Shown here in pieces: positions 17,105 through 25,205 of a stretch of DNA of 64,000 nt. The notes under the pieces are model-generated. The model did no database searches. It was given only the letters and a program-made list of their open reading frames with translations, and was not told the DNA's origin. Source of the DNA: Polyangium sp. 6x1 (lineage in GTDB: Bacteria > Myxococcota_A > Polyangia > Polyangiales > Polyangiaceae). The translations under genes were made by a program, and so were the position numbers. Position 1 is the stretch's first letter. Each line of letters starts with the position of its first letter. The DNA is taken from NCBI RefSeq assembly GCF_029946515.1, contig NZ_JARZHH010000015.1:122485-186484 (forward strand), written 5' to 3'.

Positions 17105-17458
17105 TCACGCCTGATGCGTCGACAGCCCCTGTCGTTGCACGTGGCGGGCGACCTCTTCGAGAAGGCCAGGGAGCGACGCAAGCCTGCTGAGTTCTTCGAG
17201 CGTCGACCAAGAAAGAGCGATTCCCTCTCCCTCGCGTGGCTCCGCGTCGCCGCTCACGTGATGGGCAAAATAAAAAAAGCCCTCCCAGGAGATCCCAAAA
17301 AGATCGAAGACGCCTTGATGGATGAGCTCCAGCGAGGCGAGCTCCGCGTCGAGCCCCACTTCTTCGAAGAGCTCGCGTCGGGCTGCTTCGATGGGTAGTT
17401 CGTCCCTCTCGACTTTGCCTTCCGGAAAGTTCCACCACGTGGAGGCCAGAATGGCCAG
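17105..17458 (-). pseudogene. Nudix hydrolase, N-terminally truncated or with unusual start
   Basis: The minus strand codes a complete Nudix box, G-K-V-E-R-D-E-x7-REL-F-EE-VGL, preceded by WWNFPE, then a plausible Nudix C-terminal half (about 118 residues in all) ending at 17105. No ATG, GTG or TTG lies upstream of the box in this frame: the first is a GTG at 17359, inside the box, and an in-frame TGA stops the frame near 17564. So the N-terminal strand is missing, has been frameshifted, or translation begins at a CTG (for example 17458). Nudix enzymes hydrolyse nucleoside diphosphate derivatives. I judge it a remnant; a sequencing indel would also explain it. Confidence 0.6.
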
Positions 17459-17553
17459 GCGGGGAGTTGGGAGAGCTGCTTCTCGACGACGGTTCCGTGA
17501 CAGGGATGCCCATTCGGCTCGAAGGGGCCGATACCATTGGCGCGGGAGGTTCC

Positions 17554-18531
17554 ATGCGCCGTGACGTCTTCACCTCGTTCCTGCTGCCGCTGAGCCTTCT
17601 CTTCTGCGCTTCGCCCGCGCGTGCGCTGGAGTTCCGCGTCTGCGTCAAGCCGCCAGACGTCCCGCCCGGCCTGACCCAGTGGGCCTATGAGCAGGGGTCG
17701 GCAACGGTGTGGACCACGCGCAGCCGGATGGAGTTCGCGCGGAAGGTCGAAGGGCGCGCCACCTTCACCTACGACCCCTATGCGCCGCCAGAGAGCGTGC
17801 GTGTCTTGCCGATCCCGTACAACACGCTGAAATGCCCGCCGCCGCCGCGACCGAAATCGCCGCCGGCGAAGGATGCGCCGAAAGAGGAGAAGAAAGCGGA
17901 GGACGGGAGCCCGAGCCAAACGCCTGGCAAGCGCGGCGGCGACGAGGAACGCAAAGGCGGCGGCGACGAGGGCAGCGTCGAGAAGCGCGTCGAGAAGCAT
18001 CGCCTCCCGCAGCCGAAGGAGGGCCCGCCGCCTCCGCGTGCTTCGGCCCCGGCGCAGCAGCAAGATCCTGTTTTGCCGCGACAAGGTGTCCTGCCCCGCG
18101 AGTCGATCCTCCCGCAGCAGGAGGCGAAGTGGGCGGACAAGGAGCACGGGCTCGTGGATCGAGGCGGCGCGCTCCCACAGCTCGTGGACACGGCAGACCG
18201 GAAGCCGTTGAACGTCACTTCATGCGAGCAGACGAAAGAGGGCTGCCCGGCGCGGAAGCAGAAGACGCGGGCCGGGGCGATCCTGGAGCAGGTGGTGATC
18301 GCGGGGGCGATCTTCAACCTGCAAATGAACGAGGACCTCTATCGGCCCGACGGAAAGGAATACGGGATTGTCGGCGGGATGAACGAGGCGCACCAGGTGG
18401 TCACGAACAAGCTGCGCGAGGCTATGAAAGGGATACCGTTCGACGACCTGCCCAGGATCTGGAAGGCTTACCAGAAAGTCTACGCGGACTCTCCCCACTG
18501 GCTCAAGGCGATCGAACATTACTTCGATTGA
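17554..18531 (+). CDS. Secreted Pro/Lys-rich protein, candidate polymorphic toxin
   Basis: A 325-residue exported protein with signal MRRDVFTSFLLPLSLLFCASPARA. Residues about 90-220 are a low-complexity linker rich in Pro, Lys, Glu and Gln; residues about 235-325 form a compact domain (ILEQVVIAGAIFNLQMNEDLY, GGMNEAHQVVTNKLR, SPHWLKAIEHYFD) that I do not recognise. The layout of signal, linker and small C-terminal domain, with an immunity-like gene 23 bases downstream, is that of a polymorphic toxin; Myxococcus SitA toxins pair with double-CXXCG immunity proteins. The signal lacks a good lipobox. Toxicity and target are inference only. The ATG at 17554 follows GGGAGG; the longer frame from 17467 has no signal. 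Confidence 0.55.
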   Translation: MRRDVFTSFLLPLSLLFCASPARALEFRVCVKPPDVPPGLTQWAYEQGSATVWTTRSRMEFARKVEGRATFTYDPYAPPESVRVLPIPYNTLKCPPPPRPKSPPAKDAPKEEKKAEDGSPSQTPGKRGGDEERKGGGDEGSVEKRVEKHRLPQPKEGPPPPRASAPAQQQDPVLPRQGVLPRESILPQQEAKWADKEHGLVDRGGALPQLVDTADRKPLNVTSCEQTKEGCPARKQKTRAGAILEQVVIAGAIFNLQMNEDLYRPDGKEYGIVGGMNEAHQVVTNKLREAMKGIPFDDLPRIWKAYQKVYADSPHWLKAIEHYFD

Positions 18532-18554
18532 TTGGGTGAACCGGACGTCGAGCG

Positions 18555-19460
18555 ATGAAAACCAAGGTAAAAATATCTTTCCACGGCCACCATGTCCCAG
18601 AGGGAGAGCAGACCATCCTCGCTCCGGCGGGCTGCGGGACGGATGTCGTCACGGTGCACGATTACAAAGTTCTACGGCAGGTTCTCGTCGACGTCATCGT
18701 GGACGTCGAGGACCCTCGGCTGCCCCTCCTGCAGAAGCTTCTCCTTGCCTACAAGGTCGAATGGTTCGAGGATCGCTGGGACGAGTACACGGACGAGGAG
18801 TTCGAGGCTGCTCGATTGATCGTGGCGCTCAGCCCCTCGGAAATTTTCGTCCTCGGGGGGCCTCGGTTCGGCACGGACTACGACATCTCGACCGCATGCC
18901 CGGCGTGTGGCGCTGGGATGCGGCAAACCTCGGCGTACGTGCTCGATGGCTCGGACGCGGAGAGCATGGGCAAGCTCCGGCAGTTCCGCGCCGTGTCCAG
19001 CTACGACGAGATCCTGGTCGACGAGCGTCTGGCCGAGACCCTCGAAGGCGCAGGCCTCTCGGGGATCTCCTTTCGGAGCGTGTACGCAAGGCAGAAGGAC
19101 ATGCGGCAGGTCAAGCTCCCCTGGAGGCAGATGTGGGCGTCGCATACGCTCCCCCCGATATCGCCGCACTCGACCGGGATCGAACGGGGCAAGGTGTGCA
19201 AGTCCTGCCAGCGCAGCAGAATAGGCTACTCCCTCAAGGAACCCACGCGTATCGCCTACCGCGCCCTGGACCTCATCGGGGCCCAGGACGTGAATCGGAT
19301 GTGGGAGCATTTTGGTATCGCGCGGTGGAACGGCGATCTGAAGACGGCCGTACTCTCGCAACCCAAGTTCCTGGTCACCCCCAAGGTCTGGCGCATCTTC
19401 AAGGACGCGGGCGTGACCGGGTTCAAGTGGCTACCCATCCGTGTCGTCGAGGATGAATGA
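18555..19460 (+). CDS. Double-CXXCG (SitI6-like) immunity-type protein
   Basis: A 301-residue soluble protein with two Cys pairs about 100 residues apart, CPACG (Cys115, Cys118) and CKSC (Cys215, Cys218), likely one zinc site. The order of blocks, CPxCG, then a GISFR strand, then CxxCxR, then a helical end with LVTPKVWRIFKDAGVTGFKW, matches the Myxococcus double-CXXCG paralogous family that contains SitI6-type immunity proteins. It starts 23 bases after the putative toxin gene, so the two are an operon. Codon use near its start (AAAACCAAGGTAAAAATA) is less GC-biased than in the neighbours, which suggests transfer. The immunity function is inferred from family and position. Confidence 0.62.
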   Translation: MKTKVKISFHGHHVPEGEQTILAPAGCGTDVVTVHDYKVLRQVLVDVIVDVEDPRLPLLQKLLLAYKVEWFEDRWDEYTDEEFEAARLIVALSPSEIFVLGGPRFGTDYDISTACPACGAGMRQTSAYVLDGSDAESMGKLRQFRAVSSYDEILVDERLAETLEGAGLSGISFRSVYARQKDMRQVKLPWRQMWASHTLPPISPHSTGIERGKVCKSCQRSRIGYSLKEPTRIAYRALDLIGAQDVNRMWEHFGIARWNGDLKTAVLSQPKFLVTPKVWRIFKDAGVTGFKWLPIRVVEDE

Positions 19461-19721
19461 CGGGACGGCCCGGAGACGCTCTTCGAACGTCGCGAATATC
19501 CTCTTGCTCCCTTCACTCACACGCCGTTACCTTCCCCGCCGCCGACGACGTACACGCGGAGCGCGTCAATGCCGCGCTCTCCACGCTCCTATCCCCCTAT
19601 CTCGCCAAAGCCTCTGGCGAGACCATGCCCGACGTCACCGTCCTCATGCGCCTCCTCTCCCACGCCGACCTCGAATCGAAGACCCGCAAGGCAAGCTCCT
19701 CCGACACCCCCCTTCATGATG

Positions 19722-19751
19722 GAGCCGGAGCGGATCGAGGTTCGTACGTAG
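19722..19751 (+). pseudogene. Remnant of a SpoIIAA-like gene 3-prime end
   Basis: The bases code MEPERIEVRT and a stop, almost the same as the ending MEPERVEVRL of the gene at 16619-17071; the first 15 bases are identical and the next ten differ at two. Nothing upstream in this frame resembles the rest of the gene, so only the last codons were copied or kept. Confidence 0.5.
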
Positions 19752-19901
19752 GGGTGACGTCCGCCACTCCGTAGCGCCTCGGACCTGGTTCCTTGCCTCG
19801 CCGCCTCGTCGTGCGAGTTCCTCGGACACGCTGGCCCCACGTACCGCCGCCTCTCACAACGAGATACGAGGCACTCGCCCGCGCCGAGGTGAGCCTGCGC
19901 T

Positions 19902-20006
19902 GAGCATCTCGGACCTGCTCGCAGGGGGTGGGCTCGGGGGCTTCGAGCAGGTCCGACCTGCTTGCGGTAGGCTGGCCTTGGCTGTTCGAGCAGGTCCGAG
20001 ATGCTC
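19902..20006. repeat. 20-bp inverted repeat with internal related palindrome
   Basis: GAGCATCTCGGACCTGCTCG at 19902-19921 is the exact reverse complement of 19987-20006. Between them, 19944-19962 carries the same CGAGCAGGTCCGA core followed by CCTGCT, itself palindromic. The group could form a long hairpin or alternative hairpins. It is not close to a gene start. Confidence 0.8.
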
Positions 20007-20257
20007 GTCTGATGTACATCTCCGTACATCGAGCAGGGCGGACAAGCTGTCTGGAGGCTCGGAGGCGTGGGCAGGAGGATGTCGGAGCAGCGTGCCGGGG
20101 GAGGCCGTGGGGCTCAGGGGAGGTGCGAGTTACCGCTTGGCGGGGTCCGGTGGCGGGGCCGGCACGTTCGCGGAGCTCCTCGCAAGTGCGAGTGTCAGGG
20201 CGCAGCGGATCCGACCTCCGTCGATGACGTGGCAGTACCGAACGCCCCACGCAGTCT

Positions 20258-21661
20258 TCATTCGCCAGACGTTTCCCCTGACGACTCCTCCTGTGCCTGC
20301 ACGCGCTTCGCCTTGAGCGCCTCCGTCTCCGCCTGGACTTTCGCCGTCGCCGCCTCCATCAGACGCATGCTCCACTTGAGCAGCCGCTCGACCTCCTTGA
20401 CGTGGAGCTCGTCTGCGCCGGCCACCGTCTGGCGAAGCGCGATATCGGTCAACTTGCGCACCGCCGGTAAGAGCGCCGGATCGTCGGGGCCGGCGACGTG
20501 AGGCTCGAGCAGCTGCAAGAGCCTCGTCGAGAGCTCCTTCGCGCGCGGCAGGTTCCCCTCCGCGAGCCGCGCCTCCGCCGCGTGGTCGAGCGCCACGTGA
20601 AGGCGCAGGCTCTCGCTCCCGAACTCCTTCTCCGCGACCGAGAGCGCCTCTTCGTAGAGCGACGCCGCGCGCGCGTGATCCCCGCGTTTCGTCGCGACGT
20701 TCGCGAGGTGGAACGTCGGCACCGCGCAATGCGTGCTCTCGGGGGGGTAATGCACTGCATAGACGTCACGCATGCGTTCGAACGTCTTTTCGGCGGCGTC
20801 GTAATCCTCGAGCGCGACGTACGCCTTGCCGAGCTCGTCCAGCACCACGACGAGGGAGAGGTCCTTCGCCCCGCACGCTTTTTCGTACATCTCGAGCGCA
20901 CCCTCGAGTGGCCTTTCGGCGAGCTCCGGCTTCTCTTCGGCGAGCGCCGCGCGCCCGTAACGCAGGAGCGCCTCCCCCATCTTCTGCGGGTCGCCGTCGA
21001 ACGCCCTGGCCGCGATGTCGACGGCGAGCCGGTAGCTCTTGCGCGCCTCCTCGTGGTCTTTCAGCGCGACGAAGACGTCGCCAATTCGGAGGACGTCCGT
21101 ATAGACGTCCGCGGCATGGTCGGTGAGGTGCTCGCCTCGAATCTTGAACGCCGCGAGCGCGGCGTCCGCGGCGCCGTCGAGCTCGCCGCGTTCGAGCTCG
21201 ATGTCGGCGAGGAGCGCGAAGGCCGAGGCCACCTCGATGTGCTCTTCCCCGAGGATCTTGCGCTTGATGTCGAGGACCTTCGTCGCGGCGCGGCGCGCCT
21301 TGTCGAGCTCGCCTTCGTGGCGGAGCAGCCGGGCGAGGTCGGACAACCCTCGGAGGGGCTTTTCGAGCGCGGCAGGCTCCTCGGCGCTGCGAAGCATGCG
21401 GGCGTCGAGGAGGCGTTCGAGGAGGCTCAGGGCGGGGGCCCATTGTGCGAGCTTGGTATAATGCGTGAGCGCCGTGGTGGCGGCGGCGAGGGTGTCGAGG
21501 TGAAACGCGCCGAGGTGCTTGTCGCGAATCTCGAAGAGCCGTTCGGCGAGCGGAGCGGCGAGCTCGCTCCGGCCTTCGGCCTCGGCCGCGCGGAGCTGCA
21601 CGTCGAGCTGCCAGGCCTCGACCGCGGTCCCCTCGTCGTGGTGTGCATCGCTGTCGGACAT
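20258..21661 (-). CDS. Tetratricopeptide repeat protein
   Basis: The 467-residue product is made of helical TPR units of about 40 residues, such as LADIELERGELDGAADAAL, LGKAYVALEDYDAAEKTFER and ANVATKRGDHARAASLYEEA, with the N-terminal unit LEREx missing and a charged C-terminal coil (LKAKRVQAQEESSGE). It most resembles kinesin-light-chain-like TPR_12 arrays, which mediate protein contacts. No signal or catalytic domain is present. The start MSDSDAHH at 21661 is preferred: the open frame continues 71 residues further upstream, but that extension is a translation of repeat copy B. No strong ribosome site was seen. The partner is unknown. Confidence 0.78.
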   Translation of the reverse strand: MSDSDAHHDEGTAVEAWQLDVQLRAAEAEGRSELAAPLAERLFEIRDKHLGAFHLDTLAAATTALTHYTKLAQWAPALSLLERLLDARMLRSAEEPAALEKPLRGLSDLARLLRHEGELDKARRAATKVLDIKRKILGEEHIEVASAFALLADIELERGELDGAADAALAAFKIRGEHLTDHAADVYTDVLRIGDVFVALKDHEEARKSYRLAVDIAARAFDGDPQKMGEALLRYGRAALAEEKPELAERPLEGALEMYEKACGAKDLSLVVVLDELGKAYVALEDYDAAEKTFERMRDVYAVHYPPESTHCAVPTFHLANVATKRGDHARAASLYEEALSVAEKEFGSESLRLHVALDHAAEARLAEGNLPRAKELSTRLLQLLEPHVAGPDDPALLPAVRKLTDIALRQTVAGADELHVKEVERLLKWSMRLMEAATAKVQAETEALKAKRVQAQEESSGETSGE

Positions 21662-21805
21662 GGCAAGGGAGGGTACCGGTTGGGGCAACCAGGGAAGAAG
21701 TGAAAACGTCTCATCTCGAAGGCGCTTCGCTGGGGCTTTGCCCCAGGCCCCACCAGGAGCTATCCGCTCCTGGACCTGGACCAGCGCAAGCGCTGGACTC
21801 GTGGT

Positions 21806-21834
21806 CGATGAACTGCGCGATGCGCAGTTCATCG
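21806..21834. repeat. Stem-loop of repeat copy B (GAT loop)
   Basis: A 13-bp perfect stem with the same arms as stem-loop 3 of copy A (CGATGAACTGCGC) but a different 3-base loop, GAT. Confidence 0.88.
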
Positions 21835-21863
21835 AACGGGCCAGGTCAAGACCACAACCGATC

Positions 21864-21957
21864 CTGCCAACCAAGACAGCAGCGCTGCCGTTTCAACCGG
21901 CAAGGCGGCGCTGCCAACCAAGACAGCAGCGCTGTCGTTTCAACTGGCGACGCGGTG
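21864..21957. repeat. 47-bp tandem duplication inside repeat copy B
   Basis: The unit beginning CTGCCAACCAAGACAGCAGC occurs at 21864 and again at 21911 with few differences; copy A has a single equivalent (CTGTCTTGGTTGGCAG on its plus strand). The duplication therefore arose after the two copies separated. Confidence 0.8.
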
Positions 21958-21972
21958 CGACCAACGGCCTGT

Positions 21973-22003
21973 GGGAAGAACTGCGCGGAGCGCAGTTCTT
22001 CCC
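21973..22003. repeat. Stem-loop of repeat copy B (GGA loop)
   Basis: A 14-bp perfect stem, GGGAAGAACTGCGC and its complement, around GGA. The stem equals stem-loop 2 of copy A; the loop is the complement of the one there, as expected for the inverted copy. Confidence 0.88.
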
Positions 22004-22160
22004 CAAATGGTCCAGGGCTGGCCCTGGCGCGGGTCGAGGGGCGCGTAGCCCCCGCGGGGCCCGGGGCAGCGCCCCGGCTCCACGTCCCCAGGTTGAACCA
22101 ACCCTGGCAAACCCCCCACCCTCGTCCCCGGTTTCACCGGCCGTCCCCCCGGGAAACCTC

Positions 22161-25100
22161 TTGCCGCGGGATCCCCCCCCTGCCAAAAAGGCGCCCCTGT
22201 TTCTCGCGCCGACCGATCGCCATGTCGAGCTCGCTCTTGCTGCGCCGGGCCAAGCTGCTCGCGGCGCCAGGACCTTGCGCGCCTTCGTGCAGGGCGCCCT
22301 CGCCATGGTCGAGCCGGATTGTGGCCTCGCTTCGAACGCCGTCACCCGCCTCGTCTCCCGCGTCGCCCTCGAGGCTGGCCCCGTCGCTGGCGTCGATCTT
22401 CCTGACCCACCGGCCGAGCGCGTTGCGTTTGCCGACGTCGTCGACTCCGCCCTCGGCCGCCTCCGGCGCGCGGGGGTTCGGCCGGACCACCTTTTCCAGG
22501 CCGAGGGCCCCCAGGCCGCGCTCCTTGCCGAGGTCATGCGCCGCGCCGACGAAATCCTCGCGCAAAAGAGCCTCGTCGATCCCCGCAGCGCCGGGTTCGT
22601 CCTGTCTCGGGCCCTTCGCCGCGGCCCTTGTGACGCCCTCCTCCAGGAAATGTCGGCGTACGACGTCACCGTCTCCGGCCTCCTCTCCTTCGAGGCCGAC
22701 GACCTCTCCTGGCTCGAAGCCTTGCATGCCCGCGCACGCGAGGCCGGCGGCCGTGGGCTCGTCGTCGAGATGCCGCTTTTCTCGGGCGAATCGCTGTTCG
22801 ACCCGACCGACCTCGACGAGGAGGCCGTCGGCGGCGTCGCCACCGTCCTCGAAAAACGCTGGTCCGAGCTCACGTTTGGCCCCTCCATCGATTGGAGCGC
22901 CCTCGGCGACGGCGCGGCCTCCCTCGTTTTGCGCGCCGCGGGCCCCGAGGGCGAGGCGCGCGCCGTCGCGGCCGAGGTCCTCTCCGCGCTCGGCAGCGGC
23001 GTCCCGCCCGAATCCATTGCGATCCTCGTGCCCGCGCTCGACGACGGCACCCTCGATCCGCTCCGCGCCGCCCTCTCCGACGCCCGCATTCCTTTTCACG
23101 AGCCGCGCGGCCCCTCGCCCGACGCCTCGCCCGAGGGCCGCGCCTCGCTTGGCCTCTTCGCGCTCGCGGCCGGGCCCGTCACGCGCGAGCGCGTCATCGA
23201 TATCCTTCGCGCGCCCGGCCTTCATTCGGGTATCTGGGTCTCCGAGCGCGCCGAGCGCGACGCCGAGGCGAAGGCCGCATTGCTCGCGCACAGGCTCCGG
23301 GACGTCCCCGTCGAGGTCGATCGGACCGGCACGCTGCTCGTCGAGAATCTCCGCGCCGTCATCGAAGCTTCGGGCGACACGGACGAGGCGTGGATGCCGG
23401 ACGCGCTCACGCGAATGCTTTCGAGCGTCGCGCTCCTCGCGGAAGGAAAAACCCGGGCCGAGATTGCGGCGCGGTTTGGCGCGCTCTGCGACAAACTCGA
23501 TCTCGGCCGGCCCTCGATGGGCGAGCTCGGCGCGGCGCTCCGCGTCGAGGCGCTCCGCGGAAGGTCCCTCGCGCTCAAGGCCATTGGCGAAGGACAGGCC
23601 GCGGTGCGGGCCATTCGTGACGCGACGCGCGCCGTCGTGGAGGCGGCGGCCATGCTCGGCCTCGAAGACGCGCCGGCCCGCGTCGACGAGCTTTATGCCG
23701 AGGTGCGTCGGGCGGGCGCCTTGCAGGGGCGGTCCGACGGCGGCGGCAGCCGGGCCAGCGCCGTTCGGATCGCCCGACCTTCCGAGCTTTGTGGGATCCG
23801 GTACGAGGTCCTGATCGTCACGGGCCTCGGGCCGGGCGGGTATGGGCCGGAGTCGGACGGCGGGCTCATCGACGAGCGGCTCTGGTCGACCCTGCCGGCC
23901 TCGGCGCGTCCGCCGACCTCGCGCGAGCGCGATCGCATCCGGCGCGCCGAGCTCGCGTGGGCCATGGGCGGGGCGCGTCGCGTCGTGCTCGCGTACAGCA
24001 CCACCGACGACGAGGCGGCCCCGCACCCGACCGTCACGCGCGCGCTTCGATCGCAGATCCCCGAGCGCGTCGAGCCCTCGTCGCGTGTGTCGCGGGCGGC
24101 CTCGCGGATCGATCCGCGCGGGGCGGAGCTCGTCGCGCTCTCGGCTGGCTCGCTGCCGGCGCCGCTCATCGCGGATCGTGTCTCCATCGAGCGCGCGCGC
24201 CTCGCGTTTTTCCTCGATCCACGCGCCGACGCGGGGCCCTTCACGGGCCGGATCGACGCGGCCGATCCCGAGCTCGCCGCGCACCTCCGCGCTTGCGTGG
24301 GCGGCGACATGCCCTCGCGGCCGATCGCGGTCACGCACATCGAGAAGGCCGCGGGCTGCGCGTTCGCGGGGTTTGCTCGGCGCGTGTGGAAGACGCGTCG
24401 CCAGGAGGACGCGCTCGAGGCGGCCGATCCGCGCGAGCGCGGCACGCAGGTCCACGCGGCCACGGCGGCGGCGTTTCAGGCGGCGTGGGAGGCGGGCGGC
24501 CGGGCGAACCGCCGCAAGGCGCTCGAAGCGGCGCGCGAGGCGGCGTTGCGCGCGGTCGGCGCGGACAAGGAGGCGGCGCCGCTCCGGCGGGAGCTCTTGA
24601 TCGCGGCCGTCGACGTCGCGCTCGGGTTCGTCGCGCACGGCCTCGACGAGCAAGGTTTTTCCTTCGCGCTCGCCGAGCAGCCTTTCGGCCCGCAGGGCGC
24701 GGCGCCGTGGGACGCGCTCCCGATCGCGCCGATGCCAGGGGAAGGGGAGGGGGACCAGCCGCCGGGCGCGTCGGTCTTCGTCGAGGGCAAGATCGACCGC
24801 GTGGATCGGGGCGACGGCGGCAAGAGCGCGGTGCGCGTCGTCGACTACAAGACGGGCCAGATCCCCAGCAAGAGCGAGCAGGGAACGCTCCACCTGCAAC
24901 TGCCGCTCTACGCCGCGGCCGTGGCGCGGGCGACGGGCGCCGAGGAGGTGCAGGCGCTCTACCTCGGCGCGGACAAACGCGGCGAGATCAAGGCCTCGCC
25001 GGCGAAGGACACGGATCGACGCGCCATCGCAGACAAACGCCTCGACGCCGAGCGCACGGCCCGCAAGGTGGTGCTTTCGCTTTGGGACGGAAACATCGAG

Positions 25101-25205
25101 CCACGCCCCGTGAAGGGTGATCTCTGCGATCGGTGTGACGCGCGGGACGTCTGCCGCAGGCCGGCCGTGGTGCCGGGCGAGGCGGACGAAGAGGGCGGCG
25201 GATGA
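22161..25205 (+). CDS. AddB-like PD-(D/E)XK nuclease with Fe-S cysteines
   Basis: About 1014 residues. The C-terminal third has a RecB-type nuclease: EGKIDRVD, then VVDYKTG (Asp895, Lys897), then LQLPLYAAA. Four cysteines, Cys733 before the nuclease and C-x2-C-x5-C at 989/992/998, match the iron-sulfur cluster of AddB. The N-terminus APLFLAPTDRHVELAL aligns with where AddB has a Walker A box, but no GKT/GKS is present, so its ATPase is probably lost. With the next gene it should process double-strand breaks for recombination and degrade foreign linear DNA. The start is uncertain: TTG at 22161 lies before the conserved N-terminus. The stop overlaps the next start as ATGA. Confidence 0.8.
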   Translation: MPRDPPPAKKAPLFLAPTDRHVELALAAPGQAARGARTLRAFVQGALAMVEPDCGLASNAVTRLVSRVALEAGPVAGVDLPDPPAERVAFADVVDSALGRLRRAGVRPDHLFQAEGPQAALLAEVMRRADEILAQKSLVDPRSAGFVLSRALRRGPCDALLQEMSAYDVTVSGLLSFEADDLSWLEALHARAREAGGRGLVVEMPLFSGESLFDPTDLDEEAVGGVATVLEKRWSELTFGPSIDWSALGDGAASLVLRAAGPEGEARAVAAEVLSALGSGVPPESIAILVPALDDGTLDPLRAALSDARIPFHEPRGPSPDASPEGRASLGLFALAAGPVTRERVIDILRAPGLHSGIWVSERAERDAEAKAALLAHRLRDVPVEVDRTGTLLVENLRAVIEASGDTDEAWMPDALTRMLSSVALLAEGKTRAEIAARFGALCDKLDLGRPSMGELGAALRVEALRGRSLALKAIGEGQAAVRAIRDATRAVVEAAAMLGLEDAPARVDELYAEVRRAGALQGRSDGGGSRASAVRIARPSELCGIRYEVLIVTGLGPGGYGPESDGGLIDERLWSTLPASARPPTSRERDRIRRAELAWAMGGARRVVLAYSTTDDEAAPHPTVTRALRSQIPERVEPSSRVSRAASRIDPRGAELVALSAGSLPAPLIADRVSIERARLAFFLDPRADAGPFTGRIDAADPELAAHLRACVGGDMPSRPIAVTHIEKAAGCAFAGFARRVWKTRRQEDALEAADPRERGTQVHAATAAAFQAAWEAGGRANRRKALEAAREAALRAVGADKEAAPLRRELLIAAVDVALGFVAHGLDEQGFSFALAEQPFGPQGAAPWDALPIAPMPGEGEGDQPPGASVFVEGKIDRVDRGDGGKSAVRVVDYKTGQIPSKSEQGTLHLQLPLYAAAVARATGAEEVQALYLGADKRGEIKASPAKDTDRRAIADKRLDAERTARKVVLSLWDGNIEPRPVKGDLCDRCDARDVCRRPAVVPGEADEEGGG

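Larger units (their letters stand above)
19461..20257. other. Gene-poor, repeat-rich intergenic region
   Basis: No convincing gene lies in these 797 bases between two convergent genes. Short open frames exist, one of which (about 19475-19715, plus) reads like a degraded alpha-helical protein. The region also contains a copy of the end of a SpoIIAA-like gene (19722-19751) and a cluster of inverted repeats built on GAGCAGGTCCGA (19902-20006). It looks like a site of past rearrangement downstream of the toxin/immunity pair. Confidence 0.6.
21711..22078 (-). repeat. Dispersed intergenic repeat, copy B (inverted)
   Basis: This 368-bp block lies in the gene-free stretch 21662-22160 and is the reverse complement of copy A at 12665-13071, with substitutions and indels. 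It has two of copy A's three stem-loops, lacks the 75-bp segment, and instead duplicates a 47-bp piece (21864-21957). It starts about 50 bases upstream of the TPR gene and ends about 80 bases before the AddB-like gene. Open frames crossing it give false N-terminal extensions to both genes. Confidence 0.85.

Noticed and set aside
19457..19774. 105-codon plus-strand ORF after the immunity gene
   Set aside because: The middle part reads like a real helix, but there is no ribosome site and the ends are incoherent; treated as decayed sequence.
20130..20261. 43-codon minus-strand ORF whose ATG overlaps the TPR stop as ATGA
   Set aside because: The overlap is suggestive of coupling, but the peptide has no family features and its end is Pro/Ala-rich like antisense code; too weak to annotate.
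21662..21874. 71-residue upstream extension of the TPR protein
   Set aside because: It is a translation of repeat copy B and matches a translation of copy A; the TPR protein starts at 21661.
21519..22160. N-terminal extension of the AddB-like protein
   Set aside because: It crosses the antisense of the TPR gene and all of repeat copy B; family homology starts only after 22161.
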